Shown one piece after another: positions 1-4,594 of a DNA stretch of 7,896 bases. Source of the DNA: Phyllobacteriaceae bacterium (GTDB lineage: Bacteria > Pseudomonadota > Alphaproteobacteria > Rhizobiales > Devosiaceae). The notes beneath the pieces are model-generated. The model worked only from the letters and a program-made list of their open reading frames with translations, made no database searches and was not told the DNA's origin. The DNA lies in contig JAAZLP010000112.1 of NCBI GenBank assembly GCA_012799265.1, forward strand, positions 1 to 7,896. Reading direction: 5' to 3'. How positions within the stretch are numbered: the first letter of the stretch is position 1; every line of letters begins with the position of its first letter. Both the position numbers and the translations under genes were made by a program.

Positions 1-32
1 AATTCGTGGTCGATCAGTTCGTAATTGGCCAT
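1..32 (-). CDS. sdhA: Succinate dehydrogenase flavoprotein subunit, N-terminus only (partial)
   Basis: Only the first ten codons are inside the window. They read MANYELIDHE, which fits the usual start of alphaproteobacterial SdhA just before its FAD-binding segment. SdhA is the flavoprotein that oxidises succinate to fumarate in respiratory complex II. The ATG (bases 32-30) lies 4 bases after the sdhD stop, the position expected in an sdhCDAB operon. No strong Shine-Dalgarno is visible, only a GGGG stretch about 10 bases upstream, so translational coupling to sdhD is likely. The call rests on the short N-terminus plus operon position. Confidence 0.83.
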   Translation of the reverse strand, partial: MANYELIDHE

Positions 33-36
33 TTGA

Positions 37-429
37 TCAACCCCAGAAAGCGATTTTGAGCACCGCGCCGATACCGATCACGGCGATGGCGAGGCAGTAG
101 AAAGTGTTGAGGGACATGGCCAGGCGGTACATGCGACCGGCCGTGTAGTCCTCCAGCGTGTCCCGCATGCCGTTGCGCATGTGATAGGCGACGATGGCGA
201 TAAGGACGGCAAAGGGCAGTGCTAACCAGGCATTGCCGAGAACCGAGACCAGGTCGGCACGGTCCTGACCGGCAACCCGGACCACGATAAACAGCAGAAA
301 GCCGAGGAAGATGATGTTGATCGCCCCGGTGATGCGCTGGGCGAAGAAATGCCGGGTCGACGCCTTGGCATCGCCATAGTGGCTCTTGGGATTGGCGATA
401 ACGTCTTGGGTGATCACGGTTTCACGCAT
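37..429 (-). CDS. sdhD: Succinate dehydrogenase membrane anchor subunit SdhD
   Basis: A 130-residue membrane anchor of complex II which, with SdhC, holds the heme b and quinone site and fixes SdhAB to the inner membrane. Three hydrophobic segments are visible at about residues 34-53, 66-84 and 107-128. The segment YHMRNGMRDTLEDY (about 82-95) matches the family pattern H-x3-G-M-x5-D-Y; its Asp94-Tyr95 pair corresponds to the quinone-site Asp-Tyr of E. coli SdhD by motif position. The chosen start gives MRETVITQD and lies one base after the sdhC stop. An upstream in-frame start at 462 would run into sdhC and adds residues unlike the family. Part of a tight sdhC-sdhD-sdhA operon. Confidence 0.93.
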   Translation of the reverse strand: MRETVITQDVIANPKSHYGDAKASTRHFFAQRITGAINIIFLGFLLFIVVRVAGQDRADLVSVLGNAWLALPFAVLIAIVAYHMRNGMRDTLEDYTAGRMYRLAMSLNTFYCLAIAVIGIGAVLKIAFWG

Positions 430-430
430 A

Positions 431-817
431 TCAGGCAGCCCACACAAAGACGGTCCAGACAAGAAGGGTGAGGAGAACGGACGCGATCAGCGTCGCCCAG
501 GCCATGGCGCTGCGCTGGCCCGGCTCCATCATCACGGCGAAGTCCCAGATGTAGTGGCGGATGCCGCCGCACATATGATGGATGAGGCTCCAGGTGTAGC
601 CGAAGAGCACGAGCTGACCGAACCAGCTGCCATAGATGAAATTGACGCTGGTCAAGGCATCCTGCCCCAGCGCTGCAGCGACCAGCCAGATGACCAGCAG
701 GGTCATGCCGGCATAATTGGCAATGCCGGTCGCGCGGTGGAGGATGGACATCGCCATGGTGACGGTCCAGCGATAGATTTGCAGATGCGGAGATGTGGGG
801 CGGGCTCTGACCGACAT
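431..817 (-). CDS. sdhC: Succinate dehydrogenase cytochrome b556 subunit SdhC
   Basis: A 128-residue cytochrome b subunit of complex II and the first gene of the sdh operon. It starts MSVRARPTSPHLQIYRW, the usual alphaproteobacterial SdhC opening. The quinone-site pattern S-x2-H-R-x-T-G is present at residues 24-31. The heme segment HMCGGIRH is at 81-88; His81 lines up with the axial heme ligand His84 of E. coli SdhC by motif. Three membrane segments are visible at about 33-52, 66-88 and 107-127. A purine-rich AGGACAGG stretch sits a few bases upstream of the ATG on the minus strand. Electrons from succinate pass through SdhB to ubiquinone here. Confidence 0.95.
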   Translation of the reverse strand: MSVRARPTSPHLQIYRWTVTMAMSILHRATGIANYAGMTLLVIWLVAAALGQDALTSVNFIYGSWFGQLVLFGYTWSLIHHMCGGIRHYIWDFAVMMEPGQRSAMAWATLIASVLLTLLVWTVFVWAA

Positions 818-880
818 GCGACCTGTCCTGGGGGCCTGAGAAACGGAGACGGGACCGCCTCCGGTTTGGAATGGTTTCAG

Positions 881-909
881 TCTTTACCGTCCGTACCTGC
901 TGAAATCAA
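881..909 (-). promoter_or_regulatory. Candidate sdhC promoter (weak)
   Basis: On the minus strand TTGATT (909-904) is followed after 17 bases by TAAAGA (886-881). The -35 half matches consensus at four of six positions and the -10 half poorly. It would give a leader of roughly 58 bases before the sdhC ATG. It is the best sigma70-like pair I found upstream of sdhC, but alphaproteobacterial promoters are variable and this is tentative. Confidence 0.28.
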
Positions 910-1117
910 AGGGGGGAGCCCGCTCCAGGGTACGACTTTCGGCGCAAACCGCCCTTTGTTCGCTAAGCGCACAAAATTGGCAGGGTGAGGTTCGCGATGC
1001 GAACGGGGCGCGCATGGGCCGGGGAGGTAGATGCGCGACGCGTGGGGGCTGAGGGAGGCGCGTCTCAATGCCTGCTTCTCGAAATCTGCGTTTTCTTATA
1101 TGGACTTGGGCGGAACA

Positions 1118-1123
1118 AGAGGA
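1118..1123 (+). promoter_or_regulatory. Shine-Dalgarno that favours the TTG start of nudK
   Basis: AGAGGA is followed by six bases and then TTG at 1130. No comparable site precedes the in-frame ATG at 1100. This site and the match to E. coli NudK length decide the start chosen for the Nudix gene. Confidence 0.6.
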
Positions 1124-1129
1124 TGCGCC

Positions 1130-1702
1130 TTGAACGACCGGATCAGGATTATCGACGTCGAGACTATCTGGGATGGGTGGTCGCGTCTGACCAATACAAC
1201 GCTGGATTATCGGCGGCGGGATGGGTCGGTACAGCGCTTCAAGCGCGAGGTCTATGATCACGGCAATGCGGCGGCGATGCTGCTGTTTAATCCGGTTAAA
1301 GAGACCGTTCTTCTCGTCCGCCAATATCGCTATCCCGTTGAAATTAATGGCGATAATCCGGATATGCTGGAGGTCTGCGCGGGCCTTCTCGATGGTGAGC
1401 AACCCGAAATTGCCGCGGCCCGCGAGGCGTTGGAAGAAACGGGGCATGCGCCGCGAAATATTCGTTACATATGTGATATTTACGCGAGCCCCGGCTCGGT
1501 GACCGAAAAGGTCAGTCTGTTCCTTGGCGAATATGACGAAACCACCTTCCGCCATGCGGGTGGCGGCCTGGTGGAAGAGGGTGAAGAGATCGAGTTGGTG
1601 GAGCTCAAGCTCTATGAAGCCCTCGCGATGATCCCCGACGGACGGATCATGGACGCCAAAACTGTTGTTCTGCTTCAACACCTTAGCCTGATCAGGCGAT
1701 GA
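1130..1702 (+). CDS. nudK: Nudix hydrolase, NudK / ADP-ribose pyrophosphatase-like family
   Basis: A cytoplasmic Nudix enzyme of the YffH/AdpP group, which hydrolyses nucleotide sugars such as GDP-mannose or ADP-ribose to a sugar phosphate plus NMP using Mg2+. The Nudix box lies at about residues 85-106 and has the metal-binding core REALEETG; the gap from its first Gly to REALEE is one residue shorter than the textbook pattern, as I recall for E. coli NudK. SPGSVTE (120-126) matches the SPGGVTE loop typical of this subgroup. KREVYDHGNAAAMLLFN (38-54) also follows NudK closely. Starting at TTG 1130 gives 190 residues, near the 191 of E. coli NudK. In-frame ATGs at 1100 and 1031 give unconserved extensions. 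Substrate is uncertain between GDP-mannose and ADP-ribose. Confidence 0.87.
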   Translation: MNDRIRIIDVETIWDGWSRLTNTTLDYRRRDGSVQRFKREVYDHGNAAAMLLFNPVKETVLLVRQYRYPVEINGDNPDMLEVCAGLLDGEQPEIAAAREALEETGHAPRNIRYICDIYASPGSVTEKVSLFLGEYDETTFRHAGGGLVEEGEEIELVELKLYEALAMIPDGRIMDAKTVVLLQHLSLIRR

Positions 1703-1706
1703 TCGC

Positions 1707-1736
1707 TTGACTCATTCATAGCCGAGGAGCTATGAA
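1707..1736 (+). promoter_or_regulatory. Promoter of the arsR operon
   Basis: TTGACT (1707-1712) and TATGAA (1731-1736) are 18 bases apart. The -35 matches consensus at five of six positions and the -10 at four of six. The -35 begins only five bases after the nudK stop. The first palindrome fills the spacer and runs over the -10, as expected for a repressor site. Transcription would start near 1743, inside the second palindrome, giving a leader of only about 19 bases. Confidence 0.5.
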
Positions 1737-1737
1737 T
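1714..1737 (+). promoter_or_regulatory. Palindromic operator 1 (ATTCATAGC-N6-GCTATGAAT)
   Basis: Perfect 9-base arms (1714-1722 and 1729-1737) flank the six-base spacer CGAGGA. It shares the core ATAGC-N6-GCTAT with the second palindrome 25 bases downstream (centre to centre). Position between -35 and -10 of the repressor gene makes it a probable binding site for the adjacent ArsR-family protein. Confidence 0.72.
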
Positions 1738-1739
1738 AA

Positions 1740-1761
1740 CCCATAGCCATTTAGCTATGGG
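1740..1761 (+). promoter_or_regulatory. Palindromic operator 2 (CCCATAGC-N6-GCTATGGG)
   Basis: Perfect 8-base arms (1740-1747 and 1754-1761) flank the spacer CATTTA. The right arm touches the ATG at 1762, so the site occupies the place where a Shine-Dalgarno would be. It has the same ATAGC-N6-GCTAT core as operator 1; the spacers differ completely, which argues for selection on the arms. Confidence 0.72.
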
Positions 1762-2091
1762 ATGAGAATGTTTGCCGCCGCCGATCTAGTGTTCAAGGCT
1801 CTCTCTGACCCGACGCGCCGGGCGCTGTTCGAGCGCCTCTGCCGCGAGGGGGAAAAGTCGGTCGGCGTGCTGACGGACGGGGCGGGCGTCTCCCAGCCGG
1901 TTGTCTCCAAGCATTTGGGAATACTCAAGAAAGCTGGTCTCGTAGCGGATCGTCCGGAGGGGCGGCAGACGCATTATCGCGCCCGGCCGGAGGCACTGAA
2001 ACCACTGTCGGACTGGACCGTTGAGATGCAGGCGTTCTGGGACGGGCGGCTCGACAGGCTGGAGGATCTGCTTGTGAGGATGGACCAGTGA
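1762..2091 (+). CDS. ArsR-family winged-helix transcriptional repressor
   Basis: A 109-residue ArsR/SmtB-type DNA-binding protein, probably a dimer. LSDPTRRALFERL (14-26) is the family's signature first helix; the helix-turn-helix runs through about 34-60 with recognition helix SQPVVSKHLGILKKAGL (44-60), and the wing is at about 61-73. Its only cysteine is in RLC (27), so the metal-binding ELCVCDL-type motif of ArsR/SmtB is missing. It resembles the branch that pairs with AHSA1-type SRPBCC genes and senses unknown signals. It heads an operon with two DUF1801 genes and such a SRPBCC gene, and two palindromes in its own promoter suggest autorepression. An ATG at 1768 is an alternative start giving 107 residues. 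Neither ATG has a good Shine-Dalgarno. Confidence 0.93.
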   Translation: MRMFAAADLVFKALSDPTRRALFERLCREGEKSVGVLTDGAGVSQPVVSKHLGILKKAGLVADRPEGRQTHYRARPEALKPLSDWTVEMQAFWDGRLDRLEDLLVRMDQ

Positions 2092-2133
2092 GGGGTCTCG
2101 CGCCCGGGGATAAAAGCGAGCATCCTTCGGTGT

Positions 2134-2140
2134 GGAGGGG
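2134..2140 (+). promoter_or_regulatory. Shine-Dalgarno deciding the start of the first DUF1801 gene
   Basis: GGAGGGG lies directly before ATG 2144. It overlaps a possible GTG start at 2132 and so excludes that start, since the GTG itself has no ribosome site. Confidence 0.65.
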
Positions 2141-2143
2141 ATT

Positions 2144-2551
2144 ATGAACGAAAAACAACGACTGCTGTCGGGCGGCAACCCGCAGATCGCCAAGGGCTAC
2201 GGCCAGGAGGTGATCGATGCCTATGTCGCGGCCATGCCGGGCTGGAAAAAAGCCGCCGGCGAACGCATCGACGCGATCGTCTCGCGGGAGGTCCCCGGGG
2301 TCGAAAAAGCGGTGAAATGGAATTCGCCCTTTTTCGGCATCGAGAGGGATAGCTGGTTCCTCAGCCTCCACTGCTTCGACAAATATATAAAGCTGACCTT
2401 CTTCCAAGGCGCCTCGCTCGAGCCGCAGCCGAAGGAGAAATCGAAGTACCCGGCGGTTCGCTATCACCACATCCATGAGGGTGACGACTTTGATGCCCAG
2501 CTGGCCAAATGGGTCCGCCAGGCCAAGGACCTGCCCGGCGAGAAACTCTGA
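2144..2551 (+). CDS. DUF1801 domain protein (YdhG / frataxin-like fold), copy 1
   Basis: A 135-residue soluble cytoplasmic protein. The DUF1801 domain covers about residues 20-130. Its hallmark is VEKAVKWNSPFFGI (about 53-66), followed by the block KYIKLTFFQGASLEP (about 80-94). Family knowledge: DUF1801 includes Bacillus subtilis YdhG (Fra), reported as a frataxin-like iron chaperone, but most members have no known function and an iron role here would be inference. There is no signal peptide or membrane segment. It follows the arsR gene by 52 bases and precedes a second DUF1801 gene by 7 bases, so the four genes very likely share one message controlled by the ArsR protein. Confidence 0.87.
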   Translation: MNEKQRLLSGGNPQIAKGYGQEVIDAYVAAMPGWKKAAGERIDAIVSREVPGVEKAVKWNSPFFGIERDSWFLSLHCFDKYIKLTFFQGASLEPQPKEKSKYPAVRYHHIHEGDDFDAQLAKWVRQAKDLPGEKL

Positions 2552-2558
2552 GGTCATC

Positions 2559-2945
2559 ATGCCCAAAGCCACCGCCCATCTCGACCAGAGCTTGGCCCCG
2601 CAATTCATCGACCAGCGCATCACCGAACTCGGCGGCTGGCGCGGCGAGATGCTGAGCCACATCCGCGGCCTCATTCACAAGGCTGATCCGGATGTGGTCG
2701 AGGAATGGAAATGGAACCAGCCGGTCTGGGCCGCCTCGGGGATCATCTGCACCGGCGAGGCCTATAAGGCCGCGGTGAAGACGACCTTCCCCAAGGGCGC
2801 ATCGCTGCTCGATCCGCACGGGCTCTTCAATTCAAGCCTTGACGGCAACGCGCGCCGCGCCATCGATTTTCGCGAGGGCGACAGCATCAATGAAGACGCC
2901 TTTATCGCGCTGATCCGCGCCGCCATCACGCTCAACAGGAGCTGA
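2559..2945 (+). CDS. DUF1801 domain protein, copy 2 (diverged)
   Basis: A 128-residue soluble protein, starting MPKATAHLDQSL at the ATG seven bases after the previous stop. Longer in-frame starts lie inside the upstream gene and add residues with no family likeness. The DUF1801 signature is VVEEWKWNQPVWAA (about 46-59), then KTTFPKGASLLDP (about 72-84). Compared with copy 1, KWN-x-P and the TF-x2-GASL block are kept, while most of the rest differs, so the two are old paralogues or independent family members rather than a recent duplication. It ends four bases before the SRPBCC start. Biochemical role unknown; co-transcription suggests it acts with its neighbours. Confidence 0.87.
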   Translation: MPKATAHLDQSLAPQFIDQRITELGGWRGEMLSHIRGLIHKADPDVVEEWKWNQPVWAASGIICTGEAYKAAVKTTFPKGASLLDPHGLFNSSLDGNARRAIDFREGDSINEDAFIALIRAAITLNRS

Positions 2946-2949
2946 CGCC

Positions 2950-3378
2950 ATGAACGAGTTGCGCACCGTCACCATCGAACGCAAGCTTGCCCATGCACCG
3001 GAAAAGGTCTGGCAGGCGCTGACGCAGCCCCATCTCATCAGCGAATGGCTGATGAACAATGATTTCGCGCCCAAGGTCGGGCACGAATTCAAACTGAGGG
3101 GCGAATGGGGTGGCGTGCTCGATTGCAAGGTGCTCGCCCTCGAGCCACCCGCGCGCCTCTCCTACACGTGGAACTGCGCCAATGACGATCCGGCCTATGC
3201 GCTGGAAAGCGTCGTGACCTTTACCCTCACCCCGGATGGGGCGGGCACGCATCTGCTGGTGGAGCAGTCGGGCTTCCGGCCCGAGCAGAAGCAGGCCTAT
3301 GGCGGTGCTCATGCGGGCTGGAAGGAATTTCTCGCCAAGCTGGATGCGGTGCTCGAACGCGAGCCGACCGATCAGTAG
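2950..3378 (+). CDS. SRPBCC / AHSA1-type START-like protein
   Basis: A 142-residue protein of the SRPBCC (Bet v 1-like) fold, AHSA1 branch (activator of Hsp90 ATPase homologue 1-like). The family forms a deep hydrophobic pocket that usually binds a small lipophilic ligand. Visible markers are IERKLAHAPEKVWQALT (9-25), the HLISEWL segment after it, GEWGGVLDCKVLALEPPARL in the middle and a C-terminal helix with HAGWKEFLAKLDAVLE (about 121-136). It is the last gene of the arsR operon, 4 bases after copy 2 of DUF1801. ArsR plus AHSA1-type SRPBCC is a common bacterial pairing; I infer the SRPBCC protein may bind or carry the compound the operon responds to. Its end overlaps the convergent DUF1737 gene by 7 bases. 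Confidence 0.91.
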   Translation: MNELRTVTIERKLAHAPEKVWQALTQPHLISEWLMNNDFAPKVGHEFKLRGEWGGVLDCKVLALEPPARLSYTWNCANDDPAYALESVVTFTLTPDGAGTHLLVEQSGFRPEQKQAYGGAHAGWKEFLAKLDAVLEREPTDQ

Positions 3379-3578
3379 TCGACGAGTTTCTTGTCCGGAT
3401 CGTAGGGCTGATCAGGTGCGATCTTGGTCACTGCCTGGCCGCAGCGCATTTTTTTTGTGAATGCATCGTAGGCATAGGTGGGGGGGCCATAAAGCACCCA
3501 GCCCTCTGAAAGGGCCTTTGTAACCTTGTGGCAAAAGGAAGAATCGTCTTCGCCCGTCAAGAACCGGTAGATCTGCAT
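3372..3578 (-). CDS. DUF1737 small protein
   Basis: A 68-residue protein starting MQIYRFLTGEDDSSFCHKVT. The pattern YRFLTG-x2-D, FCHKV-x2-AL-x2-GW-x-LYG-x-P and GQAVTK matches DUF1737, a family of small bacterial proteins with no assigned function. It is convergent with the SRPBCC gene (7-base overlap of the two 3' ends) and divergent from the carbonic anhydrase. A GGGGGACC stretch a few bases before the ATG can serve as ribosome site. The coding strand has a run of eight A (3456-3449) at the FTKKM codons, a place prone to slippage. Likely cytoplasmic; no signal peptide or membrane segment. Confidence 0.85.
   Translation of the reverse strand: MQIYRFLTGEDDSSFCHKVTKALSEGWVLYGPPTYAYDAFTKKMRCGQAVTKIAPDQPYDPDKKLVDY
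3431..3456 (+). terminator. Possible weak terminator for the arsR operon, inside DUF1737
   Basis: CTGC-CTGGCC-GCAG (3431-3444) followed by CGCA and eight T (3449-3456). The stem is only four pairs, so the T run is the main support. It lies antisense within the DUF1737 gene, about 50 bases past the SRPBCC stop, where the operon's transcript would have to end. Confidence 0.25.
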
Positions 3579-3651
3579 ATAGGTCCCCCAAGTGTCGGCA
3601 CCCTCTCGCCGACGATTGAAATTATCGCTTCATATCGCTAATCGGTTGCAG
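3579..3651. promoter_or_regulatory. Divergent promoter region between DUF1737 and carbonic anhydrase
   Basis: Contains an inverted repeat GTCGGC-N8-GCCGAC (3594-3613), a -35-like TTGAAA (3616-3621) on the plus strand, and TATCGCT repeated at 3623-3629 and 3633-3639, exactly ten bases apart (one helical turn). No good -10 follows at the right spacing. The direct repeat could be a regulator site for either gene. Confidence 0.3.
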
Positions 3652-4290
3652 ATGCACCGTTTTCCTCAACACTTGCTTGACGGGCACGCCAACTTCATGT
3701 CCGGGCGCTATTCCCGGGAGAAGGAACGTATCCGCGACCTGGCCCATGGCGGCCAACATCCTACAACCATGGTCATCGCCTGCTGTGACAGCCGCGCTGC
3801 CCCCGAAATGATTTTTGACTCCGGCCCGGGCGAGATGTTCGTGCTGCGCAATGTGGGCAATCTCGTCCCCCATTACGAGCCTGACGGTGGCCAGCATGGC
3901 ACGTCAGCCGGCATCGAATATGCCGTCAAGGCGCTGGGCATCGCCAATATTGTCATTATGGGTCACGGTCGCTGCGGCGGCATTCAGGCGGCGCTCAATC
4001 CATCGACCAAGCCACTGGATAGCGGAGACTTCATCGGCAAATGGCTTTCCATGCTGGGCGACCTGCCGGCACAGATTGGCCAAAACGGGCTGATGACAGC
4101 CAGCGAACGGCAGACCGCGATGGAGCGCATTTCCATCCGCAATTCGATCCGCAATCTTCGCACCTTCCCCTATGTCGCGCAGCTGGAAGCGGAAGGAAAG
4201 CTTGCGGTGCACGGCTCCTGGTTCGACATTTCGACCGGCGAACTGTGGGTCATGAACGACGACGGCGACTTCATCCGCCCCCAACTCTGA
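3652..4290 (+). CDS. Beta-class carbonic anhydrase
   Basis: A 212-residue zinc enzyme that interconverts CO2 and bicarbonate in the cytoplasm, supplying bicarbonate to carboxylases and buffering pH. Zinc ligands are visible: Cys45 in ACCDSR (43-48), and His105 and Cys108 in GHGRCGG (104-110). Asp46 and Arg48 form the usual catalytic Asp-Arg pair. RNVGNLVPHYEPDG and HGTSAGIEYAVKALG are typical of the family. The N-terminus MHRFPQHLLDGHANFMSGRY aligns with rhizobial enzymes of about 214 residues, hence the ATG at 3652. An in-frame GTG at 3592 would add 20 basic residues unlike the family. There is no clear Shine-Dalgarno before either start. Followed by a strong hairpin at 4296-4320. Confidence 0.95.
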   Translation: MHRFPQHLLDGHANFMSGRYSREKERIRDLAHGGQHPTTMVIACCDSRAAPEMIFDSGPGEMFVLRNVGNLVPHYEPDGGQHGTSAGIEYAVKALGIANIVIMGHGRCGGIQAALNPSTKPLDSGDFIGKWLSMLGDLPAQIGQNGLMTASERQTAMERISIRNSIRNLRTFPYVAQLEAEGKLAVHGSWFDISTGELWVMNDDGDFIRPQL

Positions 4291-4295
4291 GATTT

Positions 4296-4320
4296 GTGGC
4301 CGCGATGACTTCGCGGCCAC
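4296..4320 (+). terminator. Strong hairpin after the carbonic anhydrase gene
   Basis: GTGGCCGCGA (4296-4305), loop TGACT, TCGCGGCCAC (4311-4320): ten perfect pairs, mostly GC, five bases after the stop. There is no T run, so it may act as a transcript-stabilising 3' end or an atypical terminator. Confidence 0.5.
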
Positions 4321-4329
4321 TGCCCTGCC

Positions 4330-4349
4330 CGCCTTCTGCCATGAAGGCG
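4330..4349. repeat. Inverted repeat CGCCTTC-N6-GAAGGCG
   Basis: Seven perfect pairs with loop TGCCAT, 9 bases after the preceding hairpin. It lacks a T run and is one of a cluster of hairpins in this gene-free stretch. Confidence 0.5.
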
Positions 4350-4389
4350 TACTTTACCTGACATCTTCGTGATCAATTGAGCGCCAGGG

Positions 4390-4462
4390 GACAGAGAAAA
4401 GCTCTGTCTTCGCGGCGGCGGATTACTTGAAAGCCGCCGCCTGCGGGCATTTCCTCATGCCC
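4390..4462. repeat. Three consecutive hairpins, possible structured RNA
   Basis: In order: GACAGAG-AAAAG-CTCTGTC (4390-4408), GGCGGCGG-N12-CCGCCGCC (4414-4441) and GGGCAT-TTCCTC-ATGCCC (4445-4462). Each is perfect and they are only 5 and 3 bases apart. The run could be part of a small RNA or of a long leader; no promoter or T-rich end is evident, so the RNA idea is an inference. Confidence 0.35.
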
Positions 4463-4567
4463 CCAAATTGCCCCGAGATTTGTCCAGCGCCGCCAAGGTC
4501 GCGACCCTTGCGGGCCACAGTTAACCATGAATGTCTTGGTCACGGGCCGCCGGAGAGCGCCCCGTCG

Positions 4568-4594
4568 GTGCCGATCCCGGCACTGCCTCCTCCC
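4568..4594 (+). promoter_or_regulatory. Leader hairpin and anti-Shine-Dalgarno CCTCCTCCC
   Basis: GTGCCG-ATCC-CGGCAC (4568-4583) is followed by CCTCCTCCC (4586-4594). The 9-mer can pair with ribosome sites, including the GGAG at 4605-4608 used by the EF-hand gene just downstream. The same 9-mer is the hallmark of the CcsR (cuckoo) small RNAs of Rhodobacter. Here there is one copy and no strong stem closing it, so a role in leader control or in a small RNA is speculative. Confidence 0.3.

Larger units (their letters stand above)
818..1129. other. Intergenic region between divergent sdhC and nudK
   Basis: About 310 bases without a convincing gene. It should hold promoters for the sdh operon (minus) and nudK (plus). 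Visible items are a weak sigma70-like candidate for sdhC at 881-909, a short palindrome TTCGC-GAT-GCGAA at 991-1003, a 9-base palindrome CGCT-A-AGCG at 961-969, and a possible but weak -10-like TTATAT at 1096-1101 ahead of nudK. In-frame codons from an ATG at 1031 run into nudK, and a GGGAGG lies just before that ATG, so part of this stretch could encode an N-terminal extension of NudK, though I think that less likely. Confidence 0.6.

Noticed and set aside
386..988. Long plus-strand open frame across sdhC and sdhD
   Set aside because: It is antisense to two well supported membrane subunits, has no membrane segments or family likeness and is typical of GC-rich shadow frames.
884..1681. Long minus-strand open frame opposite the Nudix gene
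   Set aside because: The plus strand carries a clear Nudix box and family loop; the minus frame shows no recognisable domain.
2132..2143. GTG start for the first DUF1801 gene
   Set aside because: It overlaps the GGAGGGG that serves ATG 2144 and has no ribosome site of its own.
1925..2674. Minus-strand open frames opposite the ArsR and DUF1801 genes
   Set aside because: Low-complexity Arg/Pro/Ala-rich translation, while the plus strand has conserved domains and ribosome sites.
3592..3651. GTG start giving carbonic anhydrase 20 extra residues
   Set aside because: The extra basic residues do not match the family, whose members start near MHRFPQHLLDG; it also lacks a ribosome site.
4296..4583. 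CRISPR array or tandem repeat element in the hairpin-rich gap
   Set aside because: The hairpins differ in sequence and spacing; there is no repeated unit with spacers.
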